Assembly (NCBI GenBank): GCA_902761625.1
Contig: CACWLH010000001.1
Span: forward strand, 56,212-120,211
From: an uncultured Erysipelotrichaceae bacterium
Lineage (GTDB): Bacteria; Bacillota_I; Bacilli_A; Erysipelotrichales; Erysipelotrichaceae
DNA length: 64,000 nt
Direction: 5' to 3'
The position numbers were made by a program, and so were the translations under genes. The number at the start of each line of letters is the position of its first letter. Position 1 is the stretch's first letter. Positions 8,399-16,486 of this stretch are shown here, piece by piece. Under the pieces are notes generated by a model. The model was not told the origin of the DNA and made no database searches. It saw only the letters and a list, made by a program, of their open reading frames with translations.

Positions 8399-10270
8399 AT
8401 GAAAAAATGGATATCAGCCTGTATGGTTCTGGCCCTGACGGCGGCCGCAACGGACAGCTTATATATAGAAACGAAGGCAGACTCAGAAGAGGTGAGAATC
8501 CTTTTCACACATGATCTGCGTGACCATATTGAACAGGTAAAAACACTCGATGAGCAGAATGCGGTCGTTTACAGCGGCGGCTATGAATATCTTTCCACAG
8601 CGCTGGATGAATACCGCACGGAACAGACCGTTCTTCTGGATGCGGGCAACTTCTCGGCCGGCACCATGTACGCGTCGCTCAATTCCACCAAGGCACCCGA
8701 TCTGAGCCTGATGAGTCAGATGGGCTATGACGCGGTGAGCGTGGGTCTGGATGATTTCACCTACGGCGCCGGAAAGTTCGGGGAAATGCTTTCCGCAGCC
8801 GGAAGCCATCCGGCTCTGGTTCTGGCCAATGTATCAGCCGGTTCCGATTCAGAAGCCAACGGCTTCAAGCAAGGCTGGACAGCTGCTGAGGGCAGTGCAT
8901 ACACAATGATTGAATGCGGTGAATATCAGATCGGCGTATTCGGTCTGTGCGATCCGGATGAAGCATATGGGGAAGGCGCACCGATCACGATCACGGATCC
9001 GCTTGCGGCCGCATCGGTTGCCTCAGCGGCACTGAAAAAGGAAGGCGCTGATTATATCATCTGCCTTTACAGCACGGACGAGGACAATTATGAAGAGCTG
9101 TGCAATGCGGCGGAAATCAATCTGATCATTGCCGGCGGAAATCATAAGGCGGAACAGAAATACCGCAAACAGGGAAACACACTGATTGTGTCCAGCGATC
9201 CTTATGGTACATCCTTCGGTGTTCTCGATATTGAGCCGTCCACGAAAAATGTGAAAAATTATGAGATCGTTCCGGTATCCTCCTCTTTATATGGGGCGGA
9301 CGGAAGTATCACGGAAGCGATCAGGGGATATCAGTCTGAAATCAATGATTCCGTCATGCGCAGATTCAGCCTGAATCAGGATCCGATCTTCCGTGCCGGC
9401 TATTCACTGACCACATTCGGCCGCATCAATTCCGGCAAAGGCTTTGCGGAAGCGGCGGATCTGCTGACGGATTCCATGATTGAAGCTTACAATGCGCCGG
9501 AATCCGATGAGGCAAAACCGGTCAGTATCATTACCGAAGGCATGGTGACAGGGACCATCCTGCAGGGCAATGTCAGCGCGAATGATCTGTTCTCAATGGC
9601 TTACAAAGGCATGGGCACAGACGGAATTCCGGGATACAACCTCGTGCATGTGTATATGCGCGGAGATGATCTCCTGGCATTGTGTGAGATGGATCTCATT
9701 CTCCATGATGACAACTCACCGGAAAAATTCCATTTCGGCAGAATGTATTATGAATATTCTATGAACCGGCCTGTTACCAACCGTGTCATAGACGTTTATA
9801 CCGAAGAAGCGGACGGCTATTACATCGCCGCCACAGGCGACCGTCTGTATCCGGTGATCACCACAGTTGATATTCTTCAGTCCATTGAGCGGATGAAGGA
9901 AGAAAGCAAAGTCAGCGCCGAATGCAATGTTTACGATGAAACCGGCAGACCGGTCAGTGACTTTGAGGTCATGACCATGCGCAGCGGCGATGGCGCGGCG
10001 ATCAAGCTCTGGTCGGCAATCTCCTCCTATGCGGCTCATTTTGAAAGAGGAAAGGACGGCATTGACGATCTTCCCGACACCTATAAAACAGCCAGAAAAC
10101 AGCGGACAAAAACTTCTTCGCTGAATCTGATCAAACTGTTCAAGCATGCCAACCAGGCAACCTTTGACTTATATGCAAAGTCAGTTGCCATCCCGGTGGG
10201 TGTATTGATCGGACTGAACATTCTCGTGTGGCTGATCAATCTCAAAAAAAAGAAAGAAACAAACGCCTGA
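8399..10270 (+). CDS. 5'-nucleotidase/metallophosphatase-like exported protein, metal site degenerate
   Basis: 623 residues. A signal peptide (about 1-28) is followed by a UshA-like metallophosphatase domain (about 34-300) and a 5'-nucleotidase C-terminal domain (about 330-520). A C-terminal transmembrane helix (about 595-617) and a Lys-rich tail anchor the protein on the outer face of the membrane. The expected DxH becomes DLR (residues about 38-40), the GD motif becomes GN (DAGNFSAG), the later catalytic His (usually sHlG) is absent, and GHxH reads GGNHK. Only the first Asp and an Asn (LANVS) seem retained. It is therefore probably not an active two-metal phosphatase. The ATG at 8399 is preferred over the GTG at 8393 because GGAGG is 7 nt away. 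telA follows. Confidence 0.82.
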   Translation: MKKWISACMVLALTAAATDSLYIETKADSEEVRILFTHDLRDHIEQVKTLDEQNAVVYSGGYEYLSTALDEYRTEQTVLLDAGNFSAGTMYASLNSTKAPDLSLMSQMGYDAVSVGLDDFTYGAGKFGEMLSAAGSHPALVLANVSAGSDSEANGFKQGWTAAEGSAYTMIECGEYQIGVFGLCDPDEAYGEGAPITITDPLAAASVASAALKKEGADYIICLYSTDEDNYEELCNAAEINLIIAGGNHKAEQKYRKQGNTLIVSSDPYGTSFGVLDIEPSTKNVKNYEIVPVSSSLYGADGSITEAIRGYQSEINDSVMRRFSLNQDPIFRAGYSLTTFGRINSGKGFAEAADLLTDSMIEAYNAPESDEAKPVSIITEGMVTGTILQGNVSANDLFSMAYKGMGTDGIPGYNLVHVYMRGDDLLALCEMDLILHDDNSPEKFHFGRMYYEYSMNRPVTNRVIDVYTEEADGYYIAATGDRLYPVITTVDILQSIERMKEESKVSAECNVYDETGRPVSDFEVMTMRSGDGAAIKLWSAISSYAAHFERGKDGIDDLPDTYKTARKQRTKTSSLNLIKLFKHANQATFDLYAKSVAIPVGVLIGLNILVWLINLKKKKETNA

Positions 10271-10281
10271 CGCATGCGTCA
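10268..10281. repeat. 14-bp perfect palindrome between the nucleotidase-like gene and telA
   Basis: TGACGCATGCGTCA reads identically on both strands. Its first three bases are the stop codon of the upstream gene. It sits immediately before TGCTATACT (10282-10290), a likely extended -10 for telA, so it could be an operator. Confidence 0.5.
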
Positions 10282-10327
10282 TGCTATACTGATTCTGTAT
10301 AAATCATAGAAAAGTAAGGAGTTTATC

Positions 10328-11542
10328 ATGAGCGAATTGAACAATAATCAACAGGAAACTCAGGCACAGGTTCAGGAAGAACCCACCATCACACTGACTT
10401 TGACTCCCGATGAAGTTGCGGCTGAGAATGAGAAAAAACTGAACGAGCTTGAACAGAAACAGGAAGCGGAACCGGAAAAGGATCCGCTTGAGGAAATGGC
10501 CCTGAGCCCGGCTGAGCGCAAGACCATCGATGACTTCTCCAAGAAGATCGATATCACTGAATCCAATACCATTCTCCAGTACGGTTCAGCTGCCCAGAAG
10601 AAAGTCACAGACTTCTCCAACACAGCATTGCAGAATGTCCGTACAAAGGACCTCGGCGAGATCGGCTCTCTGTTAAGCAATCTGGTTGTTGAACTGAAGA
10701 CCACCGATGATTCCCAGGACAACAAGGGTTTCTTCAGCGGCCTGTTCGGCAAGGGCAAGGACAAGGTCACAGAATACAAGGCAAAGTATGACAAGGCGGA
10801 AGTCAATGTCGAAAAGATTGCCGGCATCCTGGAAGATCACCAGATCACCCTGCTGAAAGATATCGCTCTGCTTGATGAACTGTATGAGCGCAATGCCACA
10901 AATACAAAAGAACTGTCCATGTACATTCTGGCAGGTAAGAAAAAGCTCAAGGATGTCCGTGAGAATGAACTTCCCGCGCTGATCAAAAAGGCAAAGGAAT
11001 CCAATCTTCCCGAAGATGCGCAGGCTGCCAATGATCTGGAACAGGCATGCGTCAGATTTGAAAAGAAACTCTATGACCTGGAACTGACAAGACAGGTTTC
11101 CATCCAGATGGGACCGCAGATCCGTCTGGTTCAGAACAACGATACACTGATGACTGAGAAGATCCAGAGCACTCTGGTCAACACCATCCCGCTCTGGAAG
11201 AACCAGATTGTTCTCTCACTCGGTATCGAGCATTCCAAGCAGGCGATGGAAGCGGAGCGCGAAGTCACCAACATGACCAACGACCTGCTCAAGAAGAATG
11301 CGGAAACCCTGCATCAGGCAACCATCGATGTGGCAAAGGAAAGCGAGAGAGGCATCGTCGATATCGAAACTCTCCAGCATACCAACGAGCAGCTCATTGC
11401 CACTCTTGATGAAGTTCTGCAGATCCAGAGAGAAGGCCACGAGAAGCGTGAGGCTGCCGAGCTTGAACTCAGAAGAATCGAGAACCAGCTCACCAACAAG
11501 CTTCTGGAAATCAACAACGAAAGAGACATCACAAAACGTTAA
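10328..11542 (+). CDS. telA: TelA family protein (toxic anion resistance)
   Basis: 404 residues, soluble and almost entirely helical. The acidic, Gln-rich N-terminal tail (about 1-60) is followed by the TelA/YaaN core. TelA-family hallmarks include the short GFFSGLFGKGKDK stretch (near 135), SIQMGPQIRLVQ (near 258), and a long C-terminal coiled coil ending in KLLEINNERDITKR. The family is linked to resistance to tellurite, cell-wall antibiotics and bacteriocins, but its molecular action is not settled. AAGGAG is 7 nt before the ATG. The XpaC-like gene nearby supports the usual TelA-XpaC partnership. The family call is secure; any tellurite phenotype is not. Confidence 0.9.
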   Translation: MSELNNNQQETQAQVQEEPTITLTLTPDEVAAENEKKLNELEQKQEAEPEKDPLEEMALSPAERKTIDDFSKKIDITESNTILQYGSAAQKKVTDFSNTALQNVRTKDLGEIGSLLSNLVVELKTTDDSQDNKGFFSGLFGKGKDKVTEYKAKYDKAEVNVEKIAGILEDHQITLLKDIALLDELYERNATNTKELSMYILAGKKKLKDVRENELPALIKKAKESNLPEDAQAANDLEQACVRFEKKLYDLELTRQVSIQMGPQIRLVQNNDTLMTEKIQSTLVNTIPLWKNQIVLSLGIEHSKQAMEAEREVTNMTNDLLKKNAETLHQATIDVAKESERGIVDIETLQHTNEQLIATLDEVLQIQREGHEKREAAELELRRIENQLTNKLLEINNERDITKR

Positions 11543-11552
11543 GCAAATGAAT

Positions 11553-11590
11553 ATCAGCCTGCAGGATTTTTCCGCAGGCTGATTGCTTTA
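11553..11590 (+). terminator. Terminator after telA
   Basis: Ten-base stem ATCAGCCTGC / GCAGGCTGAT with an 11-nt loop that itself contains five T. The tail is weak (TGCTTTA). Confidence 0.6.
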
Positions 11591-11606
11591 AAAAAGAAAT
11601 ACAGAA

Positions 11607-12020
11607 ATGAAATACAAAAATATTATTCTTGTTCTGATCATGCATGCGATTTCGTGGGTCATCGGAACGGCTGTATCAGAAACAGCTCTCATTCCGGGAG
11701 AGACCGCGCAGCTGACTGTGATCGGTCTGATCATTCTTGCCGTATACGCGGCGGGCACATTGTATACCGCACTTCAGAGTGAGAAAAATGAACTGACCTT
11801 CATTGAGATCTGGAAGATCTGTCTGCTTGCGGTGTTCGCTCTGGTCCGTTTCACAAACGGTTCTCACGGTGTATTTGCCGCATTTGTGTTCCTGGGTCCG
11901 TTCCGTCCGCTGATCACGGTAAATCTGAAACGGGCGTTTCTGATCACGCTTGGACTTCTCATCGCTGAAACAGTGACAGAGATGTTTCTGCTTAACCGCA
12001 ATAACAGTAAACCCGCATAG
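11607..12020 (+). CDS. Small integral membrane protein, unknown function
   Basis: 137 residues with four hydrophobic segments at about 4-24, 35-58, 70-92 and 108-127 and a short polar C-terminus. No motif I recognise. The ribosome site is weak (GAAATACAGA) and no separate promoter is clear, so it may depend on read-through from telA. Its neighbour downstream is a methyltransferase. It may belong to a lineage-specific family. Confidence 0.65.
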   Translation: MKYKNIILVLIMHAISWVIGTAVSETALIPGETAQLTVIGLIILAVYAAGTLYTALQSEKNELTFIEIWKICLLAVFALVRFTNGSHGVFAAFVFLGPFRPLITVNLKRAFLITLGLLIAETVTEMFLLNRNNSKPA

Positions 12021-12027
12021 AAAAAGA

Positions 12028-12058
12028 AGCCTGAAACATGAGAAGTGTTCCGGGCTGA
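12028..12058 (+). terminator. Weak terminator-like hairpin
   Basis: AGCCTGAAAC / GTTCCGGGCT arms with one mismatch and one G-T pair, then GATTTATT. The T tract is poor. Confidence 0.35.
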
Positions 12059-12089
12059 TTTATTGATAAGATGCACAAAGGATATACAT

Positions 12090-12887
12090 ATGGATATTAT
12101 TGACAAACGGATCGATGGCGGAAAGGCTTTTGATTGGGGGAGAACCTCCGCAGATTATGCAAAGTACAGAGATATTTACCCGGAAGAGTTCTATCAGAGG
12201 ATTGTGAACAGAGGACTTTGTACTGAGGGACAGAATGTGCTGGATCTTGGCACCGGCACCGGGGTACTGCCGCGCAATATGTTTCGCTTTGGCGCAAAAT
12301 GGACCGGCATTGATATCTCGGAAGAACAGATTGAACAGGCAAAACAGATGGCACGGGCGGAGAATATGCAGATTGATTTTCAGGCTGCCGCGGCCGAAGA
12401 AATCCGGTTTGCGGACGAATCCTTCGATATCGTGACCGCATGTCAGTGCTTCTGGTATTTTGACCACGCAAAGCTCAGCCCCATCCTGGCGCGGATTCTG
12501 AAATCGGAAGGAAAGCTGGTTGTGCTGTTTATGGCCTGGCTGCCGTATGAGGATACAATCGCAAAGGCAAGTGAAGACCTGGTTCTGAAATATAATCCAG
12601 AATGGACAGGGTACGGTGAAACAAAGCATCCGATTCATATACGGCAGGCGGTATTGGATTATTTCGAACCTGTAGAACATGAAGAATACGATCTCTTTGT
12701 CCCGTTTACAAGGGAAAGCTGGCATGGAAGGATGCGCGCATGCCGGGGCGTCGGTGCTTCTTTGAATGCGGAAGAACTGGCAGGATGGGAAAAAGAACAC
12801 CGTGAGCTTCTTGAGACAATCGCACCGGAAAAGTTCTCGATTCATCATTACGCCGCAATTGTCGTACTGAAGAAAAGAGCTCTCTGA
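12090..12887 (+). CDS. Class I SAM-dependent methyltransferase
   Basis: 265 residues. Motif I is VLDLGTGTGVLP (about 50-61) and binds S-adenosylmethionine. The acidic residue of motif II is in WTGIDIS, and a post-I region ESFDIVTACQCFWYFD covers about 110-125. This is the UbiE/type-11 small-molecule methyltransferase fold. The substrate cannot be predicted. The start chosen has AAAGGA 7 nt upstream; an in-frame ATG 45 nt earlier lies in the hairpin region and lacks a ribosome site. No operon partner explains it. A weak hairpin CTGCTT/AAGCAG (12894-12909) follows the stop. Confidence 0.85.
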   Translation: MDIIDKRIDGGKAFDWGRTSADYAKYRDIYPEEFYQRIVNRGLCTEGQNVLDLGTGTGVLPRNMFRFGAKWTGIDISEEQIEQAKQMARAENMQIDFQAAAAEEIRFADESFDIVTACQCFWYFDHAKLSPILARILKSEGKLVVLFMAWLPYEDTIAKASEDLVLKYNPEWTGYGETKHPIHIRQAVLDYFEPVEHEEYDLFVPFTRESWHGRMRACRGVGASLNAEELAGWEKEHRELLETIAPEKFSIHHYAAIVVLKKRAL

Positions 12888-12930
12888 AAAATGCTGCTTA
12901 CTGAAGCAGTCTGTTTCTGTGACTGCGGAA

Positions 12931-12956
12931 CAAAAAAGAACGGTTGACCCGTTCTG
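12931..12956 (-). terminator. Terminator of the cold-shock gene
   Basis: On the minus strand, AGAACGG / CCGTTCT is followed by TTTTTTG. It lies 23 nt beyond the cspA stop codon. Confidence 0.85.
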
Positions 12957-12978
12957 TTTGCCACATTATTAGTACTGA

Positions 12979-13179
12979 TTAAAGTTTTACAACATTACCA
13001 GCCTGAGGACCGCGGTCGCTCTCGGTAATGTCAAATGTGACAGCCTGTCCCTCATCAAGAGTTTTGAAGCCTTCACCCTGAATTGCGGAGTAATGAACGA
13101 ATACGTCTTTTCCTTCGTCAGTTGTGATGAATCCATAGCCCTTTTCAGCGTTGAACCACTTAACCTTTCCCGTTGCCAT
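12979..13179 (-). CDS. cspA: Cold-shock protein (single CSD domain)
   Basis: 66 residues forming one cold-shock OB-fold domain that binds single-stranded RNA and DNA. Both nucleic-acid-binding motifs are present: KGYGFI (RNP1) and VFVHYS (RNP2). The start [10 protein letters not shown] is typical. It is monocistronic, with its own promoter (13241-13269) and terminator. The transcript would carry about 55 nt of 5' leader. That is shorter than the enteric cspA leader, so thermosensor control is not evident. AAGGGAG is about 13 nt before the ATG, a long spacing. Confidence 0.95.
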   Translation of the reverse strand: MATGKVKWFNAEKGYGFITTDEGKDVFVHYSAIQGEGFKTLDEGQAVTFDITESDRGPQAGNVVKL

Positions 13180-13240
13180 TATTAGAATGATACTCCCTTT
13201 CTATGTATTTCCGAGTTAAAGCGAGCTCGTATACATATTC

Positions 13241-13269
13241 ATCATATCCTTCCATGCTGTGAAATACAA
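13241..13269 (-). promoter_or_regulatory. Promoter of cspA
   Basis: On the minus strand, TTGTAT (13269-13264) and TATGAT (13246-13241) are spaced 17 nt apart, pointing at cspA. Confidence 0.6.
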
Positions 13270-13376
13270 GAAAAAACTGGGTTTGATATAAGCGCCGGTA
13301 ATGGTCCGGATGATGACGAAAATGGAATTTTTTGGCTTGAAAACTGCCTGTTTTACAGCTGAAATCATGATTTGTC

Positions 13377-13405
13377 TTTGCAAAAATATACCGCTGAAAT
13401 ATAAT
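13377..13405 (+). promoter_or_regulatory. Promoter of the metG T-box transcript
   Basis: TTTGCA (13377-13382) and TATAAT (13400-13405) with 17-nt spacing. Transcription would start about 13412, exactly where the structured leader begins. Confidence 0.7.
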
Positions 13406-13411
13406 AGATAA

Positions 13412-13650
13412 AGCGAAAGGCGATGACGGGAAGAGTAGTCCCGGGACAAGGATTTCAGAAAGCAGGCGGGTGATGCGAGCCTGTATCCATAACCGCGATG
13501 AAGATGGCCCCTGAGCCTGCGGCCTGAACAGTGCAGTAGGGCAGCACGGAGACGTCCGTTATAACGTTTGAGAGGTTCTTCGTAAGGAGAACAAGAAAAA
13601 GGTGGTAACGCGTGCAAGACGTCCTTTCATTCGGGATGTCTTTTTATTTC
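13412..13650 (+). promoter_or_regulatory. T-box leader of metG (tRNA-Met sensing)
   Basis: A structured leader of about 240 nt. The AGTAGT-containing stem I begins at about 13430. The T-box sequence is AAGGTGGTAACGCG at 13599-13612, one base off the usual ACCGCG, and an intrinsic terminator follows at 13617-13645 (AGACGTCC / GGGATGTCT, then TTTTT). Uncharged tRNA-Met should pair with an ATG specifier codon in stem I and with the TGG bulge, favouring the antiterminator. ATG 13498-13500 (in CCGCGATGAAG) is the better specifier candidate; ATG 13504-13506 is another. Its position directly before metG supports methionine specificity. Confidence 0.88.
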
Positions 13651-13665
13651 AAGGAGGTGCACACG

Positions 13666-15606
13666 ATGGAAAACAAAGGTCCTTATTACATTACGACGGC
13701 GATTGCCTACGCAGCCGGAAAACCGCATATCGGCAACGTCTATGAAATCGTTCTGGCGGATGCGATTGCCCGTTACAAGAGATATGACGGCTATGATGTC
13801 CGCTTCCAGACCGGTACCGATGAACATGGTCAGAAGGTTGAGCAGAGAGCGGAAGCTGCCGGCAAGACACCGAAGCAGTTTGTCGACGAGGTTTCAGCTG
13901 TGATCAAAGAGCAGTTTGACTGCATGAACATTTCCTATGACAAGTTCATCCGCACAACCGATGACTATCATGAGAAACAGATTCAGAAGATCTTCAAGAG
14001 ACTCTATGATCAGGGCGACATCTACAAGGGAAAATACGAAGGTCTCTATTGCCAGGAGTGCGAAGCATTCTATACAAAGAGCCAGCTGACCGAAGACGGC
14101 AGATGCCCGATCTGCGGCGGCGAGGTTCATCCGATGGACGAGGAAGCCTACTTCTTCAGAATGTCCAAATATGCGGACAGACTGATCAAGTATATCGAGG
14201 ATCATCCTCATTTCATTCAGCCGGAAAGCAGAAAGAATGAAATGCTGAACAACTTCTTAAGACCGGGTCTGCAGGATCTGTGCGTTTCCCGTACTTCCTT
14301 CAAGTGGGGCATTCCGGTTGACTTCGATCCCAGACACGTCGTCTATGTCTGGATTGACGCATTAAGCAACTATATCACCGGCCTTGGCTATGACGCGGAC
14401 GGCAACAGTAGTGAATTATATAAGAAGTACTGGCCTGCGGATCTGCACCTGATCGGCAAGGACATTGTCCGCTTCCATACCATCTACTGGCCGATCATGT
14501 TAATGGCATTGAATGAACCGCTTCCCAAGCAGGTCTTCGGCCACCCGTGGCTGCTCACCGGCGATTCCAAGATGTCCAAGTCCAAGGGCAACGTGATCTA
14601 TGCGGATGATCTTGTCAGCCTGTTCGGCGTTGACGCGGTCAGATTCATCATGCTGCACGAGATGCCTTTCGCGCAGGATGGTCATGTCACTTATGATCTG
14701 ATGATCGAAAGAATCAACAGCGATCTGGCAAACAACCTGGGCAACCTGGTCAACAGAACCCTGTCCATGCAGAATAAATATTTCAACGGCATCGTCGCCA
14801 ACCCGCGCGAGGATATGCCGCTGGATGATGAGCTCAAGGAGTTCGCAATGAACACCGTATCCAAAGTCAATGCGCATATGGATGAGCTCAGAGTGGCGGA
14901 TGCCATCCAGGATATCCTGGATCTCTTCTCCCGCTGCAACAAGTACATTGATGAGACAATGCCGTGGGCGCTTGCCAAGGATCCTGACCAGATCGGCAGA
15001 CTGGCAACCGTTCTTTACAACCTGCTCGAATGCGTCCGTATCGCCGGTGTTCTGTTAAGACCGTTCCTGCCGGATACAGCCGACAAGATTCTCTGGTCGC
15101 TCAACACCATGGAGAAGGATACCGATTCCCTGAACGAATTCGGCCTGCTGGAAACAGATATCCGCGTCACTGAGAAGCCGGAAATCCTCTTTGCAAGACT
15201 GAATGAAAAGGAAGTCATGGCAAAGGTTGAGGAAATCCAGAAGGTCTACAAGGCAGTCAAGAAGAAGGCGGCTGAAAAGAAGGCTGAAATCGAACCGGCT
15301 GATTTCGACAAGATCGAGCTCAGAGTCGGCAAGGTTCTCTCCTGTGAAAGACACCCGGCGGCGGACAAGCTGTTCGTGCTGAAGGTTGATCTTGGCCAGG
15401 GAGATGTCAGACAGATCGTTTCCGGTCTGGCCCAGAGCTATACACCGGGTCAGGTCATGGGCAAGAATGTCGTCGTCATCACCAACCTCAAACCGGCAGT
15501 CATCAGAGGCGTTGAGTCCAAGGGCATGCTGCTGGCGGGCAAGGACGAAAGACAGATCGCAGTGGTCGAAGTCAACGGACTTGAGCCCGGCACAAGAATT
15601 TCCTGA
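13666..15606 (+). CDS. metG: Methionyl-tRNA synthetase with C-terminal tRNA-binding domain
   Basis: 646 residues. It charges tRNA-Met with methionine in the cytosol. The catalytic signature PHIG is near residues 20-24 and KMSKS near 302-306. A zinc-type insertion with two CxxC pairs (CQEC, CPIC) is near 125-150. The anticodon-binding helical domain runs about 350-500. A Lys-rich linker leads to a C-terminal EMAP/Trbp111 tRNA-binding domain (about 545-646) that makes the enzyme a dimer. The chosen ATG has AAGGAGG 8 nt upstream, outside the T-box terminator. A reading from 13612 would start inside the leader and is rejected. Controlled by the T-box. Confidence 0.97.
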   Translation: MENKGPYYITTAIAYAAGKPHIGNVYEIVLADAIARYKRYDGYDVRFQTGTDEHGQKVEQRAEAAGKTPKQFVDEVSAVIKEQFDCMNISYDKFIRTTDDYHEKQIQKIFKRLYDQGDIYKGKYEGLYCQECEAFYTKSQLTEDGRCPICGGEVHPMDEEAYFFRMSKYADRLIKYIEDHPHFIQPESRKNEMLNNFLRPGLQDLCVSRTSFKWGIPVDFDPRHVVYVWIDALSNYITGLGYDADGNSSELYKKYWPADLHLIGKDIVRFHTIYWPIMLMALNEPLPKQVFGHPWLLTGDSKMSKSKGNVIYADDLVSLFGVDAVRFIMLHEMPFAQDGHVTYDLMIERINSDLANNLGNLVNRTLSMQNKYFNGIVANPREDMPLDDELKEFAMNTVSKVNAHMDELRVADAIQDILDLFSRCNKYIDETMPWALAKDPDQIGRLATVLYNLLECVRIAGVLLRPFLPDTADKILWSLNTMEKDTDSLNEFGLLETDIRVTEKPEILFARLNEKEVMAKVEEIQKVYKAVKKKAAEKKAEIEPADFDKIELRVGKVLSCERHPAADKLFVLKVDLGQGDVRQIVSGLAQSYTPGQVMGKNVVVITNLKPAVIRGVESKGMLLAGKDERQIAVVEVNGLEPGTRIS

Positions 15607-15610
15607 TATT

Positions 15611-15634
15611 GAAAAGCCGCATCGCGGCTTTTTC
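15611..15634 (+). terminator. Terminator of metG
   Basis: GAAAAGCCGC / GCGGCTTTTTC, 3-nt loop ATC, 4 nt after the metG stop. Confidence 0.85.
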
Positions 15635-15677
15635 AAATGCCGCGAGGTTGTGTATACTTATAGCAGTGAGGAAAGCT

Positions 15678-16463
15678 ATGAAGAAATTTAAAGTCACCGC
15701 AAGACCGGATGAACTGTCCGAACAGCTGAAACAGCGCACCATTGCGGATCTTACCGCAAACGGTTATGAATATGATGATCTCTATCCCGACTATTGCTTT
15801 GTCATAGGAGGAGACGGAACATTTATCTATGCGGTTCATGAAATCATGCGTGCCCATACGATCTCACTGAGGGATATGAAATTCTACGGAATCCATACTG
15901 GTACGCTTGGCTTTTATACGGATTACCGTGATTCGGAATATGATGAATTCATTCAAACCTTCCTCGAAGGCAGATGCACCGAAGTGACATATCCGCTTCT
16001 GCAGGTTAATTATGCGGGAATCAAGCATAATGCGATCAATGAAATCCGGGTGGAAAACGCTGCGCGCACGCAGGTCATTGATGTTTATGTCAACGGGCAG
16101 AAGTTTGAAACCTTCCGCGGAACCGGTCTCTGTGTGTGCACACAGCTGGGTTCTACCGCATATAACCGCTCTTTAGGCGGCGCCGTGATCCAGGAGGGGC
16201 TCGATCTGATTGAACTGACTGAAATGGCCGGCATTCATCATTCCAAATACCGTTCGCTGGAAGCGCCGATCGTGCTCAAAGGCGATACGGAACTGGAATT
16301 CCGTTCCGCTTCGTTCAATCAGGCCGTGATCGGCTGCGATGCGGATGTTTATCATATTGATGATGTGAATTCGATTAAGATTTATATTGCGAAAACAACT
16401 GCTGTCCATATGCTCAGGGGCAGACAGGTATCTTATTTTGACAGACTCAAGAGTCTGTTCTGA
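15678..16463 (+). CDS. nadK: NAD kinase
   Basis: 261 residues, cytosolic. It phosphorylates NAD to NADP. The diagnostic GGDGT motif occurs at about residues 41-45 (VIGGDGTFIYAV), and the later NAD-kinase region GTGLCVCTQLGSTAYNRSLG is near 155-174 (TAYNRSLGG is the conserved substrate loop). Length fits the Gram-positive family. The ATG at 15678 is preferred because GAGG lies upstream; an earlier in-frame start falls in the metG terminator. The next gene starts 23 nt later with no terminator between, so the two are probably cotranscribed. Confidence 0.95.
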   Translation: MKKFKVTARPDELSEQLKQRTIADLTANGYEYDDLYPDYCFVIGGDGTFIYAVHEIMRAHTISLRDMKFYGIHTGTLGFYTDYRDSEYDEFIQTFLEGRCTEVTYPLLQVNYAGIKHNAINEIRVENAARTQVIDVYVNGQKFETFRGTGLCVCTQLGSTAYNRSLGGAVIQEGLDLIELTEMAGIHHSKYRSLEAPIVLKGDTELEFRSASFNQAVIGCDADVYHIDDVNSIKIYIAKTTAVHMLRGRQVSYFDRLKSLF

Positions 16464-16486
16464 GCTGAGTGATCCGAGGTAAGACA

